64,000 bases of DNA from Atopsyche davidsoni (taxonomy: Eukaryota; Arthropoda; Insecta; Trichoptera; Hydrobiosidae), in NCBI GenBank assembly GCA_022113835.1, contig JAILWY010000021.1, positions 620,001 to 684,000 of the forward strand, written 5' to 3'. A program made the translations under genes and the position numbers. Of the stretch, positions 10,916 to 20,600 are shown piece by piece. The notes under the pieces were generated by a model. It saw only the letters and a list, made by a program, of their open reading frames with translations, was not told where the DNA came from and ran no database searches. How positions within the stretch are numbered: the first letter of the stretch is position 1; each line of letters begins with the position of its first letter.

Positions 10916-12483
10916 ACGCAGTGTGAATTATAACATAATAGACTGAAAGTATATTTAAAAACGTTTGTTTCGATTCTATTCTGCTAGGTTAAAAACGTTA
11001 CAGCGCAAATATCTGAACTATTAGTAATTAACCATGTCAAGGATAACTAAATAACTTAGGAACTTCTGGGTCTATAACACTTATCTCGGCCCCATTGAAC
11101 CATTATTTAAGTCAATAACAAATACACAACACATGACATCAAATGGGCACAAGAGTTAACTCAAAAAAATATTTACCTTATTATTTATCGCTTTAGCGTG
11201 GAGACGATTTGATAAGATCAGTAATTTCACATACCTGAAACAAAAATAAAACAAATATTATTACTTGTGTTTTTGATATTTTCAATATGTAAAGGTGTAA
11301 GATGAGATGAGATATACTTTTATTGTGTTTCGTGCATATATTATTTATACTTTTCAGGTTTGTATAGCTGCTTATGCCTTACAAATAATTTATTGAATGA
11401 ATCAATATATTTCGACAGCTAACCCTAATCGAAAAAAAAGTTATTTTCATTACACGGAGATCAGATTAACTTGATGAATATATAAAACTATAAACGATTA
11501 AAATACTAGGTAATAAATTTAATTCCATTTATTTATATTTAACACATTGCAAAGCGCCGAGCTTTAAAACCGATGAGGTCATAGCATAGCCCATTTAATT
11601 AAATAAAGCCACAATCGGTTTAAATGTCACCAGTATAAATCTCATGTGTTTCGCCACAACTTCCTTTTTTTCAGGAAAATATACATCTCTGTTGGGTTTT
11701 AAATACGATTTTGAATTACATCCGATAGTCATTGTACAAAACAAATTATCAAGCAAAGTTAAACAGCTACATCAGAAAAATAAAAATACAAACAGAAGAG
11801 AAACTGAACATTGTAAAGCTCGACTTGATTCATAATAGATAGAGTTCTTAAAGTTTCTCAACATGAGACGTAACGGAAATTATTCACAGCTTCATCCCAT
11901 AGATTTTATTTGCTCGGTTATCATATACTTAAGAGAAGAAAATATATACAATTGCATTTTGATAAATCTCAAAACGCGTCATCAGACATGCATTGCGGAA
12001 ATTTTAAAATATCGCTTTTTCTGGCAGTACCATTGATGATTACAGTCAATGAATAAATAAATATTTTTAATGTGATTCATTTAGCAAATATAAGCATTTA
12101 AATATTCATAAATATGTATGAGTAAACGAAGAGCTAATAAGAGTTTAAATGACAATGGTAAGTTTTTTCCACCCTCGATATTTTCTCCTTGATATTCTAT
12201 TTCTAATCGTTAATATTACGGATAGCTTTTTAAACCATCGCTCTAAGCTAAAACACAGCTCTTGTTTTCTAAAGACGAAACTCGAGCCTTTTAAGTTATT
12301 TTTTAACAATAGGCCGTGTTTCTGCTAGTATTTTTAAAGCTGAGAGTGAACATTTTCAACAGAACGTACTTGTTTAATAAGACCGTAAATTAGTTTCTTA
12401 TTTGAATAACTATATTTTCAGAAAATTATTTTCTACCCAGAAGCGAATATTTTCAGTAAAATAATCTCCTCCCTACTTAAGTA
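10916..12483. other. No gene recognised
   Basis: AT-rich DNA. The open frame 11644-11835 (63 codons) is lysine- and asparagine-rich at its end and has no family signature. Nothing else can be supported. Confidence 0.5.
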
Positions 12484-13340
12484 ATTAGAACAGCGCCATA
12501 AAATAGCAGCTATACACCGCCATTAGCAGTAAAAGCAAGCATTAAAATAGAAATTGTTTTATCTTTTGAGTGGCGTATCTGCACTGTCACACTGTGTGCG
12601 ACAAAAGTAAATGTTTTTTTAGAAGCATTGAAATTAACTTTCACTTATCTATGCACGTAGCCACAAAAAGTAATTAGAGCAGCATAAAAAAATATCAGCT
12701 GTGCTTATAACAGCTACCAAAATTAGCAGCAATAGTAATTATTTTTAAAGAAATGGCACACCTGCAGCGTTGTGCTTTACCCAAAAATTTGTAAAAACGT
12801 TAAGTATTCAAGGAAATTAATTTCCACTTATCTGTATATTTTGGAAATTATTTTTTGTAAATACTTTCGGTTCGACTATGCAGGTGTGCCATTTCTTTAA
12901 AAATAGTTACTATTGCTGTATCCATTAAAATAAATGGGAACATTGTCAGCAACGTAACACAGTTAGCAGCAAGAGCAATTACTTTAAATGATTTTTTTTT
13001 CAAATTGCACATCTGCAGTGTTGCACTTATCGCCACAAAAAAATGTATATTTAGAAGCGAATATATACCAAACAAATATTTTTAATATACTCATGCTCGA
13101 ATCCTCGCAAAGTGATAAGAATAGCGTGATAATATGCAATTAATTACAAAAAGGGTAGTTATATTTGAGAACACTCTTTCTTAAATGTGTTTAATATTTT
13201 ATACAAGTAAATATATTTAAGAAACTATTTACATAAAATAACAGCTATGTAAGACAATTTGCAATTATATTAATTAAAATCCAAGAGCATCCGCTGTGTC
13301 GCACTGTGCGCGACAAAAGTGGTAAACGTTTTCAGGTTCC
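12484..13340. repeat. Cluster of diverged direct and inverted repeats
   Basis: Related blocks recur about every 180-290 bp. Each has an AGCAGC/AACAGCT-type motif followed by a TGCACTGT/TTGCACTTAT..CCACAAAAA or GCGACAAAAGT-type motif (around 12484-12610, 12670-12790, 12950-13045 and 13220-13320). An inverted pair lies inside: GCAATAGTAATTATTTTTAA through GGCACACCTGCAG (12731-12769) and its near reverse complement (12879-12918). It looks like an old local amplification. No ORF of interest. Confidence 0.55.
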
Positions 13341-13458
13341 AACAAAACCGCACAGTGGTTGTTTCAAAGCTGGAGGGCTCCGAGAAAGTCACAAAACAAA
13401 GTTGTATTTTCTATGAGGTGCAATGGGGTGGGGTGGGGGGTGGTAAAGCCTCCGCGGG

Positions 13459-13531
13459 ACAGTGTTGCCAGACAGAAAAACACATTTCAAGTATTGCGGG
13501 ATCCCGATTGCTGAAGCACTGGCAACACTGT
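13459..13531. other. Hairpin with 13-bp perfect arms
   Basis: ACAGTGTTGCCAG (13459-13471) is exactly complementary to CTGGCAACACTGT (13519-13531), with a 47-nt loop. It lies in a GC-richer patch (13400-13560) overlapped by uninformative frames on both strands. It could be part of a small foldback element; no flanking duplication was seen. Confidence 0.55.
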
Positions 13532-13781
13532 GGTGCAGTTATTTTCAATCCGCTCGAGTATAGTTTTGCAGTCAGTACTAAGTGAATTTCGTAATGCTGT
13601 GCTTTTCTCGGGTCATTTTCCGTGTAATTCAACATTACAAGACACGCGATGCATTATTTTGCACGCGATTGTAGGAGTGGACAAATTAAATGATTTGTTG
13701 CATTTATTTTTAATTGCCGTGTCGTTTGCTTGATTAATGGTTAATACGCACTCAATCGGTGTTAATACATTTTTTAGTTCT

Positions 13782-14008
13782 TTGTATTTTTTCTTCACTT
13801 TGAGTTTAATATATTTTTTGCATGACTAGTTTCGACCAAACAGACTAGGTCATCATCAGATGCATAGCTAAACGTTTAGTTATGCATTTGATGATGAATT
13901 ATGCTGTTTAAAAAATATAATAAACTCAAAGTGAAGAAAGAATACAAAGATACCTTTATCATAATAATTGTGGATCTTCACCAATCAAATGCCTTGTCCC
14001 TCAACAAG
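13782..14008 (-). mobile_element. Repeat D, full foldback element with 13-bp target duplication
   Basis: The element is bounded by identical 13-mers ATTTTTTAGTTCT at 13769-13781 and 14009-14021. Read on the minus strand it has two parts. The first is a conserved head (13952-14006), starting with CTTGTTGAGGGACAAG, itself a 5-bp stem with a 6-nt loop, and continuing through TGGTGAAGATCCA. The second is a long foldback with arms at 13779-13820 and 13909-13950 (about 42 bp, 2-3 mismatches) and an inner palindrome centred at AAACGTTT (about 13873). One arm interior carries CTGATGA and GAAAC boxes flanking a GACC/GGTC stem (13829-13859). The head recurs at 42706-42760. The variable-length duplication points to target-primed retrotransposition. 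There is no coding capacity. Confidence 0.8.
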
Positions 14009-14021
14009 ATTTTTTAGTTCT

Positions 14022-14951
14022 ACTTCATTACGAGTTCATTTTATTTATGAGAGAACCATCATTATAAAATTCACTTATAATGTACTATGAAAGAATTTCA
14101 ATTTAATTTTATATGTCATTTTATTATTATCTTTAATTGTGTGAGAAATGCGCTTTGAAACCTTGAATAAAAATAAAAATATATAAGTTCAACCAAAACC
14201 ATAAATTGACATTGAATAAATGCACACGTTTAATTAAGTGTATAGTTTAATTCTCGGCACGTTTACGATTCAATTTAAATTTCTTGTGTTTAATTATATT
14301 ATGAATTATATGCGTACATTTTCAATGCCAGAGAGATCTTACTGATCGCAAAATAAGCTGGCTTCTTTGGGTCAAACCTCTTCAGAACTATTCGGGCGGA
14401 ATGGGTTTTTCTGATAACAAAACCAGATACGAACCCAGTTTTTAGACTAGATCGGAATTGGAGTTGAACCCTCTTTTTGCTATCCCATTATAGCCTCTCT
14501 GACTGTCCAACGGAAACTTAAGTTAGTTTGATTTATTACCGGAAGTTTACTTATAAGTTATTGCTTTTTATATTTGATTTTAATGTTATTTTTTATGTGA
14601 CAACGTATTCAATATCGTTATTGGACTGCCAGACAGACTAGTGTCATAATTTATATCATAATATATACATTGATTTATATTTCACTACCAATATTATTTT
14701 AGCAATAATTGTATTATATTATTATTTTTATTTATTTTCGTTCATAAAATACTTAATACTCTATTTGTATTGCAAAACTATATAACGTTTTAATGAAATG
14801 CATTTTAAATTCACTCAAAAAGAGTAAACAAAAGAAGCGTTTGTTTCATTGTGCTTTGTATAAAGCTACTAGATTTCGATTAAAACTTTCATGAAAATCA
14901 ATAAGCTGATTCTTCAACTTATTGATTTTCATTATCAACTGATTGTTCAAC
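14022..14951. other. No gene recognised
   Basis: AT-rich DNA. Positions 14310-14540 are somewhat less AT-rich and contain, on the minus strand, a B-box-like GGTTCAACTCC at about 14464-14474. It lacks a pairing T-arm or A box, so I do not call a tRNA. A direct/inverted AATCAATAAG/CTTATTGATTTTC pair sits at 14890-14940. Confidence 0.45.
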
Positions 14952-14967
14952 ATAATAGACATATATT

Positions 14968-15106
14968 ATTGATTTTTTGTGAAGACCGTCTCACAGGAAG
15001 TACGATTTTGCCTATACAGGTTTTATTGATTGATAATGATTAAGTACATTTTTTCAAATATTGAAAATTGATTAAAAAAACTCTCAAAAAAATATCATCG
15101 TGATTT
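14968..15106 (-). repeat. SINE tail, inverted copy S1
   Basis: On the minus strand this reads AATCACGATGATATTTTT, then the tail (ACTTAATCATTATCAATCAA) and the end GGTCTTCACAAAAAATCAAT. It matches S6 (41117-41252) throughout and the tail of S2 (15268-15340) over about 70 bp. It lies about 95 bp upstream of the S2 tRNA head, so the two tails can pair around that head. Confidence 0.85.
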
Positions 15107-15202
15107 TCAGTTTTAATAAGTCACACAGTATTTAATTGGCATAATAAGTACGTTGTTTAATTTATAGTATACGATTGTTAAAACTTCTTGCTTAGTACCA
15201 GT

Positions 15203-15343
15203 GATTCGTTGGTATAATTGGTAATGCACCGGCCATGTAAGCTTGGGGATGTGGGTTCAAATCCCACACAAATCACGATGATATTTTTCTGAGAGTTTCT
15301 TTAATCAATTTTCAATATTTGAAAAAATGTACTTAACCATTAA
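15203..15343 (+). mobile_element. tRNA-Thr-like SINE, copy S2
   Basis: The head 15203-15275 folds as a tRNA. The acceptor GATTCGT pairs with ACAAATC (one mismatch). The A box TGGTATAATTGG (15210-15221) fits TRGYNNARNNGG exactly. The D stem is GTAT/ATGC and the anticodon loop is CATGTAA. The T-arm is GTGGG-TTCAAAT-CCCAC, with B box GGTTCAAATCC (15254-15264) fitting exactly. Loop alignment puts anticodon TGT (threonine) at 34-36, but position 33 is A rather than the universal T, also in S5, so this is a family trait rather than a working tRNA. The tail GATGATATTTTTCTGAGAGT and the following T/A-rich part run to about 15340. Both pol III boxes are intact, so transcription is possible. Confidence 0.85.
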
Positions 15344-15354
15344 CGAAAGTCTAT

Positions 15355-15520
15355 TTTTTGGATTGAACGTCAATCAAGTGCGTATTTATTACCCATTACA
15401 GGTTTATCTATTTATGGGTTGGTCAATCAGATGCGTATTTATTATATTATTACTAATATGATTAGGCACATTAGTTCATATATAGAAGATGATTTAAATA
15501 AACTCTTAGAAAAATATCAT
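15355..15520 (-). repeat. SINE extended tail, inverted copy
   Basis: The reverse complement matches the 3' part of S5: GATATTT..CTCTAAG-type start, AACTAATGTGCCTAATCATA, TTAGTAATAATATAATAAA, then two versions of GGGTAATAAATACGCATCTG-like sequence and TTGACGTTCAAT. The doubled TACGCA segment (15380 and 15432) suggests an internal duplication. Confidence 0.75.
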
Positions 15521-15606
15521 CCCACACAAATCACGATGATATTTATCTGAGAATTTCTTTAAATCATCTTCTATATATGAACTAATGTGCCTAATCATAT
15601 TAATAA
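15521..15606 (+). repeat. SINE partial forward tail, copy S3
   Basis: This starts inside the T-arm (CCCACACAAATCACGATGAT), then runs through the tail to CCTAATCATATT. Together with 15455-15520 it makes a hairpin with 66-bp arms (about four mismatches) and a 15-nt loop. The head is missing, so it probably arose by truncation or by head-to-head insertion next to the inverted copy. Confidence 0.85.
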
Positions 15607-15639
15607 CATTACAGGTTTATTATATTACTAGCAATGTAG

Positions 15640-15945
15640 CCCGTCACAAAATGACGTATTTTTTTTTGTAAAAGTTCTAAATTTGAAATTCTCGCGGTGA
15701 ACGACATCTCGCGGCGAAGAAGTGAATCATATAATTCGTACATATTGAAATTCGCTAAAGCATATTTTAAAGTTTATGAATGAAAATATTATCCTATCGT
15801 CTTGAAATTCGGCACATAGCTGCGGAAAAATTTACTTAACTTATGTGCAAAAAATCAGCGTTGTATCTTTTAAGATATTCTATACAGAACGGAAAAACGA
15901 AACATACATACAAACATACACACAATGGCTATTATTATAGTAGAT
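15640..15945. other. Unassigned repeat-like spacer
   Basis: It contains a small CGTCA-CAAAA-TGACG hairpin at about 15646-15660, a GC-richer stretch (CTCGCGGTGAACGACATCTC) and ends with ACATACATACAAACATACA and a TATTATAGTAGATTA segment. Such a 3' part resembles tails of insect interspersed repeats, but I cannot assign a family. Confidence 0.35.
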
Positions 15946-15949
15946 TACA

Positions 15950-16095
15950 TGGCCTGGGCACATTGGTTCATATGTAGAGTATGATTGTTAAAAATTCTCG
16001 ATTAATGGATGTGATTCGTTAGTACAATGGTCAGTACACCGGAGAATTTCTTCAATCATCTTCTATGTGTGAACTAATGTGCCTAATCATATTAG
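15950..16095 (+). mobile_element. Internally deleted SINE, copy S4
   Basis: The leader GGCCTGGGCACATTGGTTCA (15952 on) and GAGTATGATTGTTAAAAATT precede a head starting GTGATTCGTTAGTACAATGG (16011). The head stops at CACCGG (16042) and joins directly to AGAATTTCTTCAATCATCTT, the tail, ending CCTAATCATATTAGTAAT. The anticodon arm, T-arm and B box are therefore deleted, so it should lack a complete pol III promoter. Confidence 0.8.
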
Positions 16096-16145
16096 TAATA
16101 CTTAATAATTATCAATAATAGACATAATTTATTTCATAAACCAAG

Positions 16146-16470
16146 TCACTTATGGAATGTGCACAAACGCAAAATCAATATCCAACCAATAATAGTGTGA
16201 AGCCGCAGTCTGGCAAGTGGCTGAAATCTCACCCTTTGGCTCGAGGGGTCGCGCTGACGGGACGGCGCACCGCTTTTCAGGGGAGGCCTCACCCCCGGGC
16301 TCGGGTGGAAAGTTTGGAATTCTTGAACTGCACCCGAAGTGACAGCCAGCCGCGGAGAATGTTCAAATTTAGGACGAAATTTGAACTGAACTTTGGCGTG
16401 CGTTACAGCCGCAAAACAGGCCACTCATTGTACGAGAGCCGACAGCACATCAGGCCATCTTGAAAAACTC
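16146..16470. other. GC-rich island, possible exon or regulatory element
   Basis: A 300-bp island of much higher GC lies between SINE copies. Open frames cover it on both strands (plus 103 codons at 16152-16463; minus 92 codons at 16146-16424), which is expected where stop codons are rare and is not proof of coding. Positions 16361-16386 form a GTTCAAATTT / AAATTTGAAC hairpin with a 6-nt loop. I do not recognise either peptide. Confidence 0.35.
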
Positions 16471-16584
16471 CAATATTGCTAGTTTTGTCGTCCATTAAAG
16501 CATGACTTGCGACGTTATATCAGATCTGACTGCGTTGATCTGATGAATGATAAACTCCGCACATGCTTTGTGATTCACCATTAC

Positions 16585-17045
16585 TACTTATATGATTAGG
16601 CACATTAGTTCATACATAGAAGATGATTTAAAGAAACTCTCAGAAAAATATCAAAAAATCGACATACGTATATGATGGTGCGCGTCTTGGCTAAATTAAT
16701 AGATTTTTAAAATACTATCCAGATGGGACTAAAATCGCTTCACTTGTTACTTTGTTCAAAAAGTCCAGTGCTTGCAAATCACTAAATATTGGTTGGCCTG
16801 GGCACATTAGTTCATATGTAGAGTATGTAGAGTGGAAGTGATTTGTTAGTACAAGGGTTAGTACACCGGCCATGTAAGCCAGGGGATGTGGATTCAAATC
16901 CCACACAAATCACGATGATATTTTTCTGAGAGTTTCTTTAAATCTAATGTATGAACTAATGTGCCTAATCATATTAGTAATAATATAATAAACCCGTAAT
17001 GGGTAATAAATACGCATCTGATTGACGTTCAATAAAAAAATCGAC
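16585..17045 (+). mobile_element. Foldback SINE S5: inverted tail + tRNA-Thr-like head + tail, with 12-bp target duplication
   Basis: The 461-bp unit is bounded by identical 12-mers ATTCACCATTAC at 16573-16584 and 17046-17057. Order: inverted tail (16589-16652); unique spacer; leader GGCACATTAGTTCATATGTA (16801-16820), also complementary to the tail end; tRNA-like head 16840-16911 with a perfect 7-bp acceptor GATTTGT/ACAAATC, anticodon stem CCGGC/GCCAG (one mismatch), loop CATGTAA and T-arm GTGGA-TTCAAAT-CCCAC; then the tail 16912-17045. The A box is TAGTACAAGGG (short D loop) and the B box GATTCAAATCC has one deviation. The single duplication around the whole unit indicates that inverted tail, head and tail moved together. 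Confidence 0.8.
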
Positions 17046-17130
17046 ATTCACCATTACAGCAAGAATTTTATTGTTTCTCTGTATTGGTATCAAGACTTGC
17101 ACGATATATGAGATAATACGAAATTATTAT

Positions 17131-17303
17131 TATATCTTCTTCGACAAGTGCCTCTCTGATGAGGTTGGCGAACATTTCACTGAGCACTCATGCTAAATCA
17201 GTGTTCATGGTTTTCTAAAGGGAAAATAGTGTAGTAGGTCTCCGGGTCCTTCTACAGAAAAAAAGTCTGTGTATTGCTGCTGCCCAATAGCACTACTATA
17301 TAG
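17131..17303 (-). repeat. Repeat A fragment A3
   Basis: On the minus strand this reads GCTATTGGGCAGCAGCAATA, GTAGAAGGACCCGGAGACC, ACTACACTATTTTCCCTTTA, CATGAACACTGATTTAGCAT and GTGAAATGTTCGCCAACCTC, then the AGAGAGGCA...GAAGAAGATAT end. It combines segments present separately in A1 (GTAGAAGGAC..GGAGACC) and in A2/A4 (AGAAAACCATGAACAC), so it best represents the undeleted 3' half. Confidence 0.85.
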
Positions 17304-17339
17304 AAGATAGTGAATGGATGTATATTTTAACATGAAGAG

Positions 17340-17610
17340 CCCTCGGTGCTTTCCGAGTCACTCATACGCTCCGGGACTGCATGTCAGAAGTCGGCCCGTA
17401 TAACGCGGCTCCCACGCATCGCTGAACTCCAAAGCGCCGAGGACGCAACCGAAACGGTTAAGGGAGACGCTTCCGGCGGATAGGGAAGATCGGTAATTGA
17501 AAAGTTGTAGCGCCCCGGGCCGCGCGAGGACCGCGCCCTTAAAACCTAGCTGCGGTCGGCAAGGGGAGCGGAAGTGCGTTTGATGTGTACAAGTCGGTTA
17601 GTGCAATGGC
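17340..17610. other. GC-rich, CpG-rich island
   Basis: A 250-bp stretch far richer in G+C and CpG than the surroundings (including GCGCCCCGGGCCGCGCGAGG) has no open frame long enough to call. It may be a promoter or 5' exon island, or a fossil of a GC-rich repeat. No TATA box or clear splice donor could be tied to it. Confidence 0.35.
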
Positions 17611-20600
17611 GAACATCCGTTTGCTCAGGAGATGTCTTTTTGTATATTATCTTGCAATAATACGTTTGTTTGATGAAGTGCAATAGATACAGGGTGATTC
17701 TAACAATTTAGTAGTACATTCAATATTGATGTTTGCAAGTAGTTTAGGGCAAGGCGAACTTCTGTTATATTATTGTGCCGAAAATGCTTTCTCTTTCATT
17801 AACACAAATATTTTATTAAGTATATTTTGTACAAAGACTTAATTTGAAATTCAGATTATAAAATAGCGACTTTCCGATTGCTCGGGAAATATATAGACTG
17901 GGTGATTCTAACCATTCTAACTTTTGGTTATTTGAGTATCTCCGTGAATTATATAACTGTAAGATACTTTGCCCATACAGTGTTTAGTCGAATATCTTAG
18001 ATATCTGTTTTTATATAGAATCGTGCTTACGAAAAATCTTGCAAGAATTTTATGTACCCTTTGATAAGGGTAGTATAAGATTACGCAACCCGGCGATCTA
18101 CGCGGAAACAAAATACGAAATAATAATTGTAACAATTAAAAACGCGTTCACTTCATTATAAACACCAGAGGTATAAAATATTTCATTATAATAGAAAAAA
18201 ACCTTGCGTGTTTTCATTAAAAAAGGTTATTAAAAAACGTATAAACTTAGTATTTGCTTCAGGCATACCTACACAGCGCCCAGCAAAATTCAGGCATTTT
18301 TCGTTGATAAAAACATATACGGGGATCATAAAATTCGTAACAAAATAAGCTATATACATGTAGGCTTACAGAAATTTGCTTCAAGTCCTTTGGTCTCTAC
18401 GTGCCCGGACTCTAGCGGCCCGCGAGCTCGAGAAAAGTAGGGACTCGGAGAATTTCACAAACATTTTACTGAAGGGCTTTGTGTGTCACAGGGCATTATT
18501 TTGAAAGAATACATGAGAGAAATATGTTATTCCAAAAATTCTACTGTATTTAAAGGAAGGCTGGGAATATGTAAGAGGCAATGCTCTAGGACGCTCTCGT
18601 CCGGAGAGTATTTGCATCGCTTATGAACTTTCATGATAGGCTCGAGTGAACGTTCTTCACTGCGTGAAGGTTTTTTGGCCATGATTTTCATAAACAAATT
18701 TCAAAGGTTCTAAAACGGTTATGAAACGACAAAAAAATCCTTATTAAATAGTATAATTTATAGGGCTGTTGTCATTAGAGTAATTCTAAATAATCAAATT
18801 TATTTCAATTTTCATTTCATGAGTTTGTAGATCCTGAAATAAAAATGAACTAATTAAACCAATCTACATTTGCAAATATAACATTAAGTAAAATTGAATT
18901 TTCGAAATATAAGCCAATAATAAAAAAAATACAGATCCATCCAAAGAATTCCATCTGCCTGAATCTCAACTCGTAGATGTAAAATGATATCAGATGGAAT
19001 TCAAATTTTGATTGAGTTATTTCGACGCGATGAAAATTTGGAAGTAAAATGCTTTCCTTTGAACCTTTATCGGTATTTCCCGCCGAGACCTTAAAAGGCT
19101 GAAATTTTTCCGGGTTAATAAATTATTGATGACGCTGAAGCTGTTCCAGAAACAGTCACGTTTAAACCCCTGCAATTAAGTTGAATATTTCAACCTGGTT
19201 TGGGGCATTATAAAGTAGCTTTTAATTACGATGGCTTCACTCGCAAGATGAAGGCTCTACTGATACGGCGCAGAGTGCCTGAAATTTCGCCTAAAGAAAA
19301 TGACTACGATTAATTGTGTTTTGGGTTGGCTGGGTCGTTTTTTCTAGCTTTTCTTTACTGTGAGTGTTTCAAATTCTACTAACTCACTGCTGTATGGTTG
19401 TACTTAAGGCATCTGAAAAAACGATAGGGTGAACCGCAAAAACAACACAATACAAGAAACATAAAAACATGATAAGTTGCATATATTTTTTAATTATTTT
19501 TTTAAATAAAACATCAATTCATTTTTGAAACAACAGTTATATGAATTAGTTAGGATATTTTCGTCGTTGTTTAGTACCGAAACCAAGACTTATGGACTAC
19601 AAAAATAAAAATCAAACCTAGACGCTGCTTCGTGCCAAATAAGGGCTATTCTTTAAAAAGTGGGTATACCCCCCTTGAATTTCATAAAATTTAAATTGTA
19701 ATAATGCGTAGGTTCCTTAAGGGTCGATGGACGCAAGTGAAGAATGGGCAGATAGGCATTAATCAGAGGTATGATTGACTTGTTTAAAATTCTATAAAGT
19801 CGTAAAGGTAAAAGCTGAAAATTACCCAAATACATCGATTATTGCAACTGAAATATTTTTCTACTTATTGCATGAAAAATTTACCGCTATAAAACTCATT
19901 GTTTTTTCTAGAAGTGTATTCTTCGTTTGTATAGTGAAATACGTATTAATTTACATTAAATTTTGTACATAAATCTTTTCAGAAATGTACGTCTTTGGCT
20001 TAATTTAGTGCTATAGTTGGACAGGCGTAAAATAAGAATGGCAAATTATAGTAGCTAGTTTTTTTCTTTTAAAGGAATAGCATTTGAAGAAATTTATTTC
20101 TTTTATTCAGTATTTTTCGTTTGATTTATCTTACTCTACAATATTTTATTTATCTAAAAAAATACAATTTAAATAAACTTTATTACTAGAAATTTTATAT
20201 TTCAAAATTGTACAAATTTAATCATATGTTGTATGTTATTTTATATAGTAGAGTTAATAGCATTTTTAAGTGGTGTATTTTTTTAAAATTACTTCGAGGT
20301 TTAGTAGTTAGCACGCTTGATTGCCCAACATGCGCCTCGAATATACAAATGAACAAATAAGTCTAAGTAATTTTTTTTATGCATATATTTTTATATGCAT
20401 AAAAAAAGCATAGTCGCAATTACCTTTATGTGCTAACCTGATCGTATTTTACCTTTCACAGAATAGTGTGGTTATAGATTTTTTTTCGTTTATATTTATT
20501 GAATTATAATAAAAAAAAAAAACGAAAATAACACTGCGAATATATATTTTATGTAAATAAAAATATTTTCAGAATACAACCGCAATCGTATATTTTATTG

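Larger units (their letters stand above)
14964..16124. mobile_element. Candidate composite SINE block with 12-bp flanking repeats
   Basis: ATAATAGACATA occurs at 14952-14963 and at 16125-16136. Between them lie an inverted SINE tail, a full tRNA head and tail, a second inverted tail, a partial forward tail making a long hairpin, an unrelated 300-bp stretch, and a deleted SINE copy. The flanking 12-mers could be the target duplication of one composite insertion, but an AT-rich 12-mer found by inspection could also be chance. The components are listed separately. Confidence 0.4.

Noticed and set aside
14450..14480. tRNA or SINE B box on the minus strand
   Set aside because: GGTTCAACTCC fits the B box but the flanks do not form a T stem and no A box lies at the right distance.
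16152..16463. 103-codon protein-coding gene
   Set aside because: Frames are open on both strands of a GC-rich island, so openness is uninformative; no recognisable domain.
20297..20345. tRNA-derived SINE head
   Set aside because: Resembles a D-arm region inside a TCGAGG/CCTCGA bracket but lacks B box and tail; mentioned only in the region note.
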